Below are positions 36,290 through 49,500 of a stretch of 64,000 nucleotides of DNA, piece after piece. This DNA is from Aradus depressus (lineage: Eukaryota; Arthropoda; Insecta; Hemiptera; Aradidae): positions 36,411,087-36,475,086 of the forward strand of contig OY759216.1 of assembly GCA_963662175.1 (NCBI GenBank), written 5' to 3'. Every line of letters begins with the position of its first letter. Within the stretch, counting starts at the first letter, position 1. The notes under the pieces are model-generated. The model saw nothing but the letters and a program-made list of their open reading frames with translations, did not search any database and was not told where the DNA came from. The position numbers were made by a program, and so were the translations under genes.

Positions 36290-37344
36290 CCACAGAAATA
36301 ATAATAAAAAAAGTAGTAAAACATACTATAATTATATTTTTTAAGAAATAATTATAATTACAGAAAATAATTGAAATTTGTAGGAAATAATTTGTATAAT
36401 AATACAAATGAATAATTATGGACGGTCAGGTTTTGTAAGTAATTAAAAATTGCAAAATTAAAATTACTGATAAATACAAATAATAATAAGAAAAATTAAT
36501 TATATTATAAATATGGAGAATTGTTAAAATGGAGGTACTGATACTAGTCTGGGTTCAGAATTTGTAATATAGTTGGCAGAAAATTTACATTGGTGACACA
36601 CACATGTGATCTAAGTTAAATAAACTAACAGGTCTCTTTTGATGTCTTCCTATTTAGAATGTTAGAACTTTCAACATCATTAAATGTCTAGAACTTAGTT
36701 TTTGATGAGACAGGTCTGAGGCGTTGAAAATAAATCAAATAAAACAAGTTTCCAAAAGTGGAAATTTTGGTAACCCTTCTTCAATATAGGATATACATTA
36801 CTTTTCTGCAGAAGGGTCTTTTTTACCATACGGGGTGGAAGATAGGGGACACCAGGGGATTTGGAGTTATTTCTCAATAGGCCTACACGTAGCTACGTAG
36901 ATGAGTTATTGTCCTTTTTATGTATTAAATGCTCTCGTTTTATTTCTTCTAAATTTCCAAAAAAAATTTCAAACTAGTCGAAGATGGAGGAACCCATAAA
37001 GCACATAAAAAAGAAAAAGTTGCACGAATAAATTCTCATATTAATAATGTATGGAATTATACTTGAACATTTTTTTATGGAAGTCAATAATTAATTGCTT
37101 TCATGATGAATAAATGAGAAGTCATTGATAATGGGCAAGGCCCGAAACTGTTTGATGTAAATTTATGATGAAGAAATAAAGAATGAAATATCATTAAATT
37201 GGGAGAAGAGACCTATAAGAAAAAAAATAGAAAAATTATTGATTTTTAAAAGAAACTCTCCTTACACAAAATATCAAAGATCTTATTTAATATAATATAA
37301 GTAAAGTTCCTTCCTTTTTTTCTTTCCTAAACTCTTAGAATAAG
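36290..37344. other. AT-rich spacer upstream of the CAP gene
   Basis: GGCAAGGCCCGAAACTG at 37134 resembles the core of the foldback families. No exon recognised. Confidence 0.4.
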
Positions 37345-37600
37345 CAAGTATTGTAATCGTGTGAAAATCCAGGATAGTATTTTAAACAGATTTTTACGTT
37401 TCAAGTTCCCCTGAACACGTTTCATCCATTTTCGCGATGATGTCTGTTAGTGTATGTGATTGGAACATTGTGAGCTTCCAACTTAGAAACTATTTTAGCA
37501 ATATACTTGAAATTTGATATGCCCTTTGATTTGAGATAGGACCAATGTGAACAGAGTAATAGTGCCCCAAGGAATCTACAATAAATTTTCGTACAAATTA
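37345..37600 (+). repeat. Dispersed repeat Q
   Basis: TTGTAATCGTGTGAAAATCC, TTCGCGATGATGTCTGTTAG, GTGATTGGAACATTGTGAGC. Confidence 0.6.
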
Positions 37601-37756
37601 TTTTTAAATTGTAACGCATAGCAGTGAATTATAAAATACTTATGCTTTAATTACTATTTTTTTTTATTATTTTTTTTTTAATATTATAAATAATTAAGAA
37701 ATTTACGTGATATAGCCATAATAACAGGACTTTCTTTTCAGGACTACCAAAGTCAT

Positions 37757-37942
37757 TTGTACAGATCACTCTCCTTCCCCCTCCCAAAATTATTTCATAC
37801 TGGCATTACTTGGCGTATGAAAGTAATGTCTTGGCGTCAGCGGCTTTCTTCATTGTACAGAGCAATTATGAGAGTGAATTCCTTTATACGCCAGTATGCT
37901 ATGAATTTGGAAGGGGGGAAGGAGAGTGTGACCTGTACGATA
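37757..37942. repeat. Foldback repeat just upstream of the CAP gene
   Basis: Inverted arms about 37757-37820 and 37884-37942, centred on matching GTACAGATCACTCTCCTTCC / AAGGAGAGTGTGACCTGTAC and TACTGGCATTACTTGGCGTA / TACGCCAGTATGCTATG. The open frames across this region look non-coding. It ends about 120 bp before the first coding exon. Confidence 0.6.
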
Positions 37943-38060
37943 GTAGTTGGTATTCGAGAGTCTTGTTATGGTCACATCACATATATTTTCCATTATACTT
38001 CTGTATAACTATATTTTTCTGTTTCACTTATTTTTCCTTTTTTTTTTGTATCTTTGACAG

Positions 38061-38127
38061 GTTGCAGGAAAGGCGGTGATAAGAGGCGGCAGAGTGGAGT
38101 GGGGTGGCACATATAAAGAGAGTCAAC
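38061..38127 (+). other. 5' UTR part of the first coding exon
   Basis: A polypyrimidine tract and CAG end at 38060, so the coding exon probably starts at 38061 (a second AG ends at 38067). This implies at least one upstream non-coding exon, which I could not place. An in-frame TAA at 38080-38082 supports ATG 38128 as the start. TATAAAG at 38113 is too close to the ATG to act as a TATA box. Confidence 0.55.
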
Positions 38128-38241
38128 ATGGAGCTGACACGGTACAGACCCTCGGTCCATGCTCACGAGTTCACTCCAGGAGGCAACAGTCGGGTCGTCA
38201 TGATCCGCAAGAAGGAGCAACGCACTTTCGCTGTTGGACAG
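38128..38241 (+). CDS. CAP gene exon 1 (residues 1-38)
   Basis: Starts MELTRYRPS and ends RTFAVGQ at donor CAG|GTAATT, phase 0. The region is basic, with no hydrophobic core, so there is no secretion signal. Intron 1 is 1645 nt. Confidence 0.8.
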
Positions 38242-41200
38242 GTAATTGATATATCTTAAGACAAACTGGATGTCCACTTGTTAAGAGGATCCTAGGATAG
38301 ATTGGAGTAATTTTAAATAGATACTTCCCAGGATGGGTCGACAAATTTGTAGTTATGTGCTGGAGTGGTGTTCCAACTAGCTAACTCTTCTCAACACAAT
38401 GTTTCTTGTTCCTCTTCGTTCTCCTCAAACTGCTGCGGTGCATGCACACTTTCTGCACTCCAACAATTCTCCAATCCTCTCCCCTGGCCCAGGCGATGTA
38501 CACCCACCACTCTCAGAAATGACGCTCTTCCGAACCCTCGGCTTCGGATTCCAGTTTTAGGGCATTTCTTGAGCTGTCGGTTCTCCAGTTCTTCAAACAG
38601 GCTAGGTGCATCGAAATTTGGTATTTGAAAAAAAAAAAAAAAAAATTAAATAGTGAATTTGTTTATTTTGTAAGACTGCCGTTTCTTCAAGTTAGATACT
38701 ATCACTTGGAATTATAAGCACTCATGGTATTTATGATTTTAGATATGGAACTATAAATTATTTGTATAATTATAACTTCAAGTGGATATAAACCAGACAT
38801 TGATGTAATTGCGGACTCATTTTTGCTGAATTAATTTTCTCAAGATGTCAATTACGTTGAAGTTTGCATTACTGATCTTGCAATACCTTGCATCTTCTTA
38901 TTGTAGACCCGATAAGCCGAAGTCCGTTTTTACTTGTACTAAGGTCACAAAAAGTATGTTAATTTTTTCTGCTATGCCTTGAATACAGAACCATGTTCTT
39001 GTGCAATTATTACCCTGGTTTGTTACTTCTGGATAGGTTCCAATCGGGATGGACAACTGAAAGAGAAAAAAAGTTGTTAGATTTCAATATTAGAATTATT
39101 CAAGGGAGATCTTCCGCTTCCCTGCCCTCCATAAATGAAGATGTTGAGATTTGCCAAAGGGTGTTTGAACCAGAACATAATGCCCTGTTTGGCTATACAT
39201 TTTTCTTACCCTAATCGATATTATCCTATGTGAGTATCTTACAAAGATACCTATCTATTTAAAATTTGACTTTGGCACTTAACTTCTAGAGAGCGTTGGC
39301 AGCTCGATAGATACTACTGAGCTGAAGATGGCTGGTTCGAACAGTTATTTTTATCTGGAAGGCATGAAAACCTTGAACACGCCGTCCTTCGGATGGGGCG
39401 TGTTGAGTGATGCCTGTACTCGTTAAAGACCCTCTACCCTAGGAAACAACCTGGTTATGCAAAATGTAGACTCTTGTCCACCAGAGTGACAAAAGAGCGC
39501 TCTGGTAGTATGCGATATGACCTCATATCTGCCTGGACATGAGCCCTACAATTCCTAGTGGCGTAAAGTCAAAATTTTCTCTTTATTGTATTCCGCGTGT
39601 ATTCCACAATTTACTTTCATTTGAATTTGTTGAACTTAAGGTTTTTGATGCCTTACTATAGTACAGTTTTCGCGTTAGCAATTGACGAAATAGCATGAGC
39701 CCATTGTTTGCCATTGTGCTAGGTTGCATGTTCGAGCCTGATAATTTACTAGTTCGACCCACATTGTTCCTTTCATTCCCTCCATTCTCAAACCGTATGA
39801 GCAATGGTCATCCCATTACTTTTCAAGTTTGTTGCTATGAGATCATCTGTTTGCTATTATATTGTATATTCTTTGTTTTGTTTCAGACGGAGAAGAAATT
39901 CGAAACATTAACTAAAGAGACAGTGCAAACGTTTAGAGGAAACAAAATAGAGAGAAAGATAACATCAGAAAAACGAGACTTCAACAGCGAAATATTCAAG
40001 AAGATCTCTCTGCTCTCTCTTGATGGCACAGGTACTTAGGGACATCTGTACTTGAAGGAGCGATCCACAACTGATCCAAAATGGCGACAAGATCTCTATA
40101 CCCTTCAGTCGAATAGAAATTGATCATTCTTCAGTTCTGAGCTTGTTAACTATGTTTTTTGCAACATGAAGTACATCATACAGATAAGGAATATTTTGCT
40201 TGTAACAGCTTAATCTAATACTGATATCTGTTTTGAAGGTACTAACGAAAAAAAATACAAGCAGACGTATCGCCATTTTGGATCACTTTACAAGCTCATA
40301 TATAGATTATATTCGAATACATTTTTGCGATCCCTATCGATACAGTGGAGAAACTAATGGAACAAATAAAATGAAAATCAACCACCATATATACACTAAC
40401 TGTTTACACTAACTTGGCATATTTATACAATTCTGAAATTACCTGAGGCTATGTGACTCTCCTCCTCCAGTGTATAATCAAATAATTAAATAATAATAAT
40501 AAATGTGAAACGAATACAGAAGAATAGAGTGTATTATAAGAACCTATATAAATTGAAAAATTTATTTCAAACTAATTAATGAATAAAACACTAATGGATT
40601 GATGGCGGTATTAACAGAGTTGGTAATTTCAAGTGTGTTTGGCTGTTCAAACATTTCCCATTATTCCAATAATTAATAGAGCTAGGAATATAATATACTA
40701 TTATGCATATTACTAAATGTCAGATTTGCAATAGATCTTTGGAAAGCTATTCTGGAATTTAAGTGAGAATATTTCCATCATAATGTGAGACTCTGTATAA
40801 GATTTAATGAAATAACTCATGGAAGTTGTAATATAAAGTATTGGCTTCGAACGACAGGTAATTTTTAGAATTCCATTGAAGCGCTGATAGAATTTGAACT
40901 CATGTCAAGATGGATGTGGGGGAGGGGCACTTCTGTGAAACCCTTCACATTGACTTTATTGAAAAAAATAAAACATGACTAGTATTGTTTCTTTGTTTGT
41001 TTTTAACTGATTCATTTAATCTTCTTTTTTTTCTTTCTTTTTTTTTTCACAATTTATTAGACATTTTTACATTTCGCTAGATACACATCAAGAATAAATG
41101 TTCAAAACAGATTATGACAAAACGATAAAGTGGCTGATCAGTACAACCGCCTCCACAGGGGTTCTCTTCAGGCAGGAGGTCACGCAGCCAACGACGAGTC

Positions 41201-44200
41201 AATCATCGAGGAAGGTTGCTCAACAATGAATGAACCTTACCAACATGCTTCCACTAGTATGCCTAGTTGTGTTGTGATCTTGTTGTGCAGATTTATGTGT
41301 TACTTCGTGTAAGAATGGTATGTTTGGGTCATGATGTAATAAGTTGGAAACATAGTGGGGTCATTGAGTAATAGTTCGTTAGATTTTATTTTCAATAGCT
41401 TGAATTGTTCTGTTAGTTCGAAAACCGTTCGTTTTTGTCATGTTTCAGAGCGACATTATTACAGTCACCACGCCTCAAGGCGAACGTAATGGATAGCTTT
41501 GATTTAATTTATTTTACCTACTGCAGATATAGCCATCCCTCAAGAAGGTATAATAGCTCCTGCAGAGATGCATCTCCTGCGAAATGATTATTATCTAGAA
41601 TTGCTCTGTCAGGTGGTTAACATCGTTATAGGCGATGTAGGGATGCCAGCATATACAGAAGCGAACCTAGGGTGCTGTCCTGTGGGACACCAACTCTTAT
41701 GGGATGAATGCCAGAGTGAACACTGCCTGCCATGTCTAACTTAAAAAAAGTTTACATAAGAGCGAAGCAGACAGTTATAACCATCTGGGATCGCATAATT
41801 CAGTTCAATCAGCATCCCAACCATACACATTCGAACTGATAACATATTATACATTGCAACCTTCATCTAATCTTGTTTCTGATATCAGTGAGTCATCAGA
41901 TGAATACACACCTGTTTTTCTGTTTGGTAAAATGTTGATTCAATGTTGTTCTTTTTTATCGTAGGAATTTTCTAAATTTTCACTACTCCGCTGCTGTATT
42001 TCTTTTCCAGAAATAAATATATATGCTGATTTGTCAAATTTGAATCGTAAATGTAATAAGATAGTCCCAATTAAGTTGAAGAGAGTTTATCCATTATATT
42101 TGTATCCGAATACATTTTTACGATCGATATTGAGGAAAACTAATAAAAACTTTGAACTTGTTTCATTTTTATACTGTCTAATTCCACGTATTAATAATAA
42201 CACTCATTGATTAACCTAAGGACATTTACAGGGGTGAGAAATTGAATTGAGTTTGGTCTTTCAAACAATCTCCATTTTTTCTTGCACTAAACTTTCGGAA
42301 AAATAGAAGTTGTTTGAATAACCTTGAACGAAGAGGAGGGGAGTTTCAAAATTGTATAAGTATGCCAATCTAGTAAACTTAAATGTGACTTTTGATTTTT
42401 GTGCTGACGATGGCGTAAGGCTTAACCAGTTCACTATACGTACAGCCAGTAACAAAAATGTTCGGACGGTTTGATTTTTCAATAAAAAATTATAATAATT
42501 AAATGCAAAAGTAATAAAAAAATAATTTAAAAAAATAATTAAAGCCATTTTTCAATCAAGAATAAGAATTCAAAAGTGGGTTAGGATAAAGGAAAAACAG
42601 CTTTGATTAGAACAAATAAATATTTTAATTTAATAAATTTTATAACAAGTAATGTAGGTAACAAAAATTTTCGGACAAAAATGTAAACAACTATAAATAA
42701 ATTCAATGTTTTTTTTACAATTTCACAAATTCAAAAACCATAATGTTAATTAATATTTGGTTGGGTACCCTTTTTGTGTAATAACATCTTTCATTCGATT
42801 CGGCATTGATGATGAAACTAATTTTTTGGTGAAATTTGGAGATATTTTACCCCACTCTTCTAATAACTTTTGTTTCAATTCGTTTTTTGAAGCAATGGGT
42901 GTTAATCGAATTTTCCTGTCGAGCTCACCCCATACATGTTCAATTGGGTTGAGATTGGGCGATTGGGGGGGGTTTCATAACTTTAGGGCAGTTATACAAA
43001 AGCCAAGTACGTACCAATTCACAGGTGTGTTTCGGATCGTTGTCTTGGTAAAAATGAAAAGTCCGTAAAATCCCAAGTTTTTCAGCACTCTTTTTCAAAT
43101 TGCTCCTTAGTAATTCGGCATAAACTTTTCCAGTCATGGTGGTTTCAATGAAAACCAGTTCACCAATTCCACTAGACGCCATACACCCCCACACCATCAC
43201 TGAGCCACCCCCATGTTTTACTATTGGTTTTAAATTTTTTGGATTCAGCTCCTCATTACCCCTTCTCCAAATTTTGTCGCGACTGTCGGGACTAAATATA
43301 TTAAACTTACATTCAAAAGTATTTGCTTGCAATAGAACAAACCGCAATAATAAAATATTCTTGTATCTTGTAACTCTTCACAACATAAAAAGAAATCTCA
43401 GGTCATGTAATGTCAGAAAACTAGATTTTTGTGATATGACGTTGGAAGAGAGCGACAGCAGCGCTGACCCTCGGCAGAAACCGTCCCTTCCCCCTACTCT
43501 ATCTCCTCCACCTTCCCTCTAAAGAAACTAAGTACCCAATTTTTCTAATTTAAACGTTTTTTCTCCGATATTTCGACAAATAAATGTTTCCAGATCATGT
43601 CCGTTTACTTCCATGTAATATATGTATACATATACTATTACTTTACTTTTGTTTACTTCCCTATACATATAATATATGTATACATAATAATATGTACTAA
43701 AAATTTTGTAATCGTGTGAACATCAGAGATCAATTGCATGCGTGTGTTTCTCAGTGAGAGCTCAAACGCTTTGACCTGACATCGTACAGGCTCATGACCA
43801 TCGCTTAACATCCCATTCGAAGGACGGAGTGCTTAAGTTTATTTTACCTCGCAGATGAATGACATTACTCCAAAAAATTTCTGAATGATTCTGGAACTCT
43901 TTTGCGAAGCTCAATCTTTTTTTTATATTTTTTTCACTCACAAACGGTTTTTGGTACTCTCCCATTATATCCTGCTTCTTTTAGAATTCTTCGAACATTT
44001 TGTGGGTGAACTTTCTTTCCCGTTTCTCTGTATACCTCGGCGACGATCTGAGGTGCACTCCTCGAGGGCTTGTTTTTAATTTTCCGGACAACGCTACACC
44101 TTTCTCGGTCGTTTAATACTCTTGGACGGCCAGAGGAAGATTTCAAATCTATCCGATCCTCGTGCTTATACCTTCGAATTACATCGGCTACGGTGCTTTT

Positions 44201-44702
44201 ACTTCGGCCTACCAAACCACCGATTTTGCGGACACTTAATCCTTTTTCATAATTAAAAATTATTATCTGTTGAACTTCAAAAGATGTTCGACCCATCTTG
44301 ACAGCAGGAAATACAAATAACTACTGAATGCAGTAATAGAAGGATATAAACACATTTCATTTGTTCGGTATTAGCGGTTGGTTGAGAAGGGATTAAAGAT
44401 CATGATCAGAGTCGCATTTGTTTACAAAACAAACAACAGGTGTCCAGAAAATTTTGTTACGTGAATTTCTTGTCTTCAATTATTAATGCAAAATTTCCTA
44501 TTAGCTGTAAATGTTTAATTAATTGTTTTACGGCGTTTTGAAATGATTGATGATCTCGAAATTTAAAACTTTGCTTGAATTAAATATTTTGCCATATAAC
44601 TATGTGTAACTGCAAAAGAAAAACAAAATTATAAATTGTCCGAAAATTTTTGTTACTGATTATATATGTTTTTATGGAACTACAACACTATAGTTTAGAC
44701 GA

Positions 44703-44746
<44 letters not shown>

Positions 44747-46532
44747 CTTTATGTACGGTGCATATTAGCCATGTCAATGTGTTATTTATAATTATTTAAG
44801 ATATCCATGGCCCCGGGAGGGAGTTCTATCTACGAAATAAAACTCACTCCCGGACGGGATTCGAACCCGCAAACCATGGTGAGACCATGCGACCAAAGCC
44901 CTACGCTCTAGCCCGCACGGCCACCATGGCCCCCGGGATTTGGTTATAAAGGTAGTTATAATGAATTTTTTAATTATTTTCAATTTTATAATCAATAATC
45001 AGTTGTTTTTATTATATTTGTTCTCAAAATTACGTTGCATTGTTGCTACTGAATGAGCAGTGAGTTTTGTTTTCTTCGCAGCATATATTTAATGACCGCG
45101 ATATTAAATTAACCTTGCTTCAATGCGTATTATGCACTTTATCAAACAGTTCACGTATGACAAACCTCTTGCATTTCGTTTGACATTCTGTCAGCACTCG
45201 GATATGACATTACCTACTAAACTATATTTCTCCATATGTCCCCCATGACTTATTAATATTCATTCATTTATTAATATGCGCGATAATAACTTATTGCTAT
45301 TGATATCTTATCGTTGCAGTTGACAGTGGGAAGGGGAAGTCGACAGAGTCTATCGCTTCAGTTGGTCAGGTGAGTTGCAACTGTTATGTGTTTCTTTTGC
45401 TCTTGTGTACGTATCAAGCAATATATTTCATTGTTTTAATTATTAAAAAATAACTCAACTGTTGAAAAGTCAACGTTACGTTCCACTTTTTAACGTTTAA
45501 TCCATCGGACAAACCAACAAGTGAAAAACTTGAATAGTGTGTTAATTTATTCCTATTTAACAAAAAAAAAATTCTAATGTATTATTTGACAGATATGAAT
45601 AAATACTATTACGCGCCATGAACATTTTATCTTGGCGCGAATGGATCAGCTGATCCACAAAAAAGTTGTCTGAATATGTTTTTTTTTTCTTTAAACTTGT
45701 GCTTTTTTTTATTTATAACGAATTAAATATAATTTTTAGATCTTTATAAAAATGACTACTAAGATAATGTTGAGTAGTATCACATTAAATTAACAGCGCG
45801 GATCCAGAGGGGGCAATCGCAGAATAGGACATTAAGGAAACGAAATATAAGAAATTTAATTTATAATATTCTTCATTTTATAATTTTATTTACACACTTT
45901 TTCAGCCAACAAGTATTTATATAACCAGGAATTTATTTTCCCGCCGGGATTTTGTTATAAAGTTAATTTTAATGATATTCAATTTAATAATCAAATTGTT
46001 TTAAAGTTTATAAATTTAAGTTTCTTTCTCAAAAAATTAAGAAACAATCATTTGTCTTATCGCATTTTCAGAGGTCACAATATTTTTACTTCTGATTTTT
46101 TAAGAAATGATTAATATAATTAACATTTTTATCTTTTACATATTTTAAAATTACTGTTTAATAAGTATTTTTTTATTGTAATTATAATAAATTGTTAATA
46201 AGCTTGAGAACACTTGTTCTTGTTAAAATGACTTGGAATAATGAAAAAAACAGAATATGTCTAATATAATACAATATATTGTTCTTTTACTAGTTGAATT
46301 CAAACTAAGTACAAATTGCCGCTTATTCAGTGAACCAATAAGTGACGCCTTAAGTCACATGACGTTCGAAAAGGTTATCTTTGTTTGCCGTTGCAAAGAA
46401 ATTTCTGGTCAGATATGTAAGTAATTATTGAAATTTACCCTCTTTGACACTGTATTTCTACGAATATGGTGGAGGAAAGGCTGTCTTACTTCTTTGATCA
46501 AATCTTTTTGTGAATTTGTCATTATCCCCTCA

Positions 46533-46563
<31 letters not shown>

Positions 46564-49500
46564 GTATATACCATAGTACACACACAGTGTACATATATAC
46601 CATAGTACGAGTGAAGTTTCTTCTCATTCTTTCTGTATATTATTTTCATCATTGTTTTAATTGTTCCAGATAAATGGCGAAAAGAAGAAGCCAGAACTAG
46701 TCAAAAAGAAGAAAGATTCTTCAGTAAGTTTCGTGACTCAGGATGAGTTCTCTCAGGAGTGTCTTGAAGCCCACAACGAAAAGCGGGCTCTTCACAAGTC
46801 ACCACCTCTCAGACTTAGCAAGAAGGTAAGAAACTCAATAGAATACTATTAAAATTCATGTTACTAGGGGGAATGACACACTGTATATTATATATAAATA
46901 AATACATATTCGTACTTGAAAATTATATAAGTGAAACTGGAGAAGTGAGTAGACAAATATATGGATAATAATGGCTACATTGTTTTTTAAATGACACTTT
47001 CTTAATTTAATTAAGTTCAGTTCTTCTCTAATTATGATTATTGTGTGGCATGAAGGTCCTCCAAGTTCTTACCCCCTTCGAGCTTAATTAATTTTAAACG
47101 AAGTTGTAAAGATATCTATTGTAAACGATTAATGGCGAAAATAAAAATGAAGTCGAACGTTATATCATCGAAACTATAATGGTATCTCGATAAGATTTTC
47201 GCATTCTCATCATTTGATAAAGAAGTATTTAAATTTTGAGTAAAGTCGAAAGAGCGCCGGAGGCTCAGAGGTAGCGTGGTTCGAAACTCGGCCGAGGCCT
47301 TTAGGTTTTTTATCTGGGAGGTGATAAAACCCTGAGCATGTCGGCCTTCGGATGGGACTTTAAGCGATGGTCTGAGCTGCTAGTCAGGTACTCGTCATTC
47401 CCCTGCTCTTGGTGAATAAACCTGGGTTGTCAAATTTAGGACTCCAATAGTAGTCAGGCTCATTTCCACCAGAGTGATGAAAGAGCGCTCTGGTAGTAGG
47501 TGATATAATCTCGTAGTTTAAGCCCGGGTATAAGTCACAATAACTAACTAAAAATCTGAAAAATTGAGAAGTTAACTCAGGGCTTATATGGTTAATGAAA
47601 AGGAAGGGAATTTTGGGCAGGGAGCTGTGTATTGATCAATTCATAGACAGACGAACAAATCTATGGATTTTATTAAATCTACTTCTATTGCTCATCCCCA
47701 CTCACTCCAAGTTCGTATACAGTAATGTGATGTCGAGTCGTCCTAACACCTAGCACCTAGTGCCATATATCCACTAAGCTGTTCCGATTGCAGTTGTGCA
47801 GGTACAGTGAGGAGTGGGCCCGGCACCTGGCAGCCCGGGGCGAGATGCTCCACAGGTCGGAGAGTGAGTTCGGAGAAAACCTGTTCCTGATCTGGTCGTC
47901 TGGCTCCAGTGCGGCTCGCATCTCCGGCTCAGAGCCTGTCGAACACTGGTACTCGGAGATCTCCAGCCATGTCTTCCACAAGGAACCCACCTCTCTCAAA
48001 ACTGGTAAAGAAAGCATGTTTGTAGTAAGTTTTTAGTGTTCCGTGCCAAAATTAGCAAAACGGAACACTTATGGAATCACTTCGGTGTCCGTCCGTCCGT
48101 CTGTTACAGGCGATTTTCTCTGAAGCTGTTCGACGTAAAAATTTTAAATGTAGCACAGAGATAGAGTGTGTTGGTCCAATTATAGACGTAAAGTATAATA
48201 AGTTGAATTTTAATTCTGGGAGTTAATTTTAGGAAAAAAAAAAATCGTGTAGGGTGTCAAATGAAAGCTTATTGAAGCACGGATTCAACAATATACATGA
48301 TGTATTTTTTTTATACATTTTTTAAAAATGTTTAAGGAAAACGCCTTAAAAATAATTTATTGCTTGCCCCCCCACCCTTACACCAAAAGGATCGCTCAGA
48401 AAAATCTGAAAAAAATCTTGAACATTGAGAATTAGTTGTAGATTGAGCCAAAATTATCAGGAATTAAAAATTTTAGCGCGATCAATTGAAGAGCACGGGC
48501 AAAGAACCTGGTTTGTCACCAGATGTTGAAATTGAGAAAACTGAAATTTAATGTTTGAAAGTCCGTATCTATCAATTCCCCGCACGTCATATTTTCAGCT
48601 TCCGTTTTCGTAGTGACAAACCGTCGTTTTGAAGCCCGTAACGATGGTGAATCGTGAAATATGTTTAATATTCTATACTGTAGTGGCGATATCTCACATT
48701 CGAGAAAAAAGTGACAAACCTGGTTCTTTCCCCGTGCTCTTCAATTGTTATAAACAATTTAATTGTTTATTTCGTTATAACTGGGGGGCTGATGGCACGG
48801 AACACTAATTGTGCAAGTATAGTTTGCACTTGACCGTTTTTTTTTTTCTTTAACTTTGGTCTCTAGAATACATTCACGAAGTTTGGTTACATCCTGTCTG
48901 TGTTTGTCATATAGTTGTTATTAATTATTGTTAATATTTTCTATGTTATTTATGTTTTTTCATGATGTTGTTTTGGTCAGGTCACTTCACACAGGTGGTG
49001 TGGACGGAGAGCGAGGAGCTGGGTGTGGGTATGGCCACCAGCAAGTCTGGGCAAGTCTACGTGGTCTGTAACTACAACCCGCCTGGCAACTTTATAGGAG
49101 CCTTTGCTGACAATGTTCCTCCTCTGGGGTAGGTTTCTTCCGTTCCTCCCTTGCATGAACATTGTGTCTGATCCTTGTTTTGAATTGTTTAACTATATTT
49201 TGTACATATTGTAAGTAAAGTTTGTTAGGTGAAGTTCGTCCTTGAGGTAGCCCAGTGAAGCCATAATGATTAACCGAGTCGACAGTATCTTTACAATGTG
49301 AAATCGGGGTTCTGTCATGTAAATAAAAACACTCAGTATTTAGCCAAAGTATTCATTTCCTTTTTCAGGGCTTTATAGTGACTTGTGTGGTAAAGGTGAT
49401 ATGTGTTTTTGTCTGATAGTTCACTAAGGGACACAAACACACCACCTTCATTACACACATCATCGCGTCACTATAAGACCCTGAAGAAGGAAATAAATAG

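Larger units (their letters stand above)
42750..44296 (-). pseudogene. Tc1-like transposase pseudogene
   Basis: Three pieces on the minus strand. 44296-43934 encodes the two-HTH DNA-binding half (SVRKIGGLVGRSKSTVADVI; GRPR at residues 56-59; VHPQNVRRILKEAGY). A frameshift in an A-run follows, and the next reading continues as LSFAKEFQNHSEIFWSNVI up to about 43858. About 540 bp of foreign DNA then interrupts the TDES motif that holds the first catalytic Asp. The rest resumes at about 43318 (CKFNIFSPDSR, YQDNDPKHT with the second Asp). A change in the G-run at about 42966-42972 shifts frame again before SPNLNPIEHVWGELD, which holds the final Glu, and the reading stops at 42750. The protein cannot be made. 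Confidence 0.85.
42443..44662 (-). mobile_element. Tc1-like element with IR/DR termini, disrupted
   Basis: Lies in intron 2 of the CAP gene. TA flanks (42441-42442, 44663-44664). The ends share CAGTAACAAAAATTTTCGGAC (interrupted by one difference on the left), and a second copy of the same motif lies about 200 bp inside each end (42658 and about 44462). This inverted-repeat/direct-repeat layout is known from the IR/DR group of Tc1 transposons such as Sleeping Beauty. The transposase inside is broken. Confidence 0.82.

Noticed and set aside
37757..38079. Upstream coding exon of the CAP gene
   Set aside because: The open frames arise from a foldback repeat and do not join in phase to the first coding exon, which has an in-frame stop before its ATG.
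38113..38119. TATAAAG as a TATA box
   Set aside because: It is about 15 bp before the start codon and inside an exon with a good acceptor.
46534..46558. TA run as a functional site
   Set aside because: Ordinary microsatellite in an AT-rich intron.
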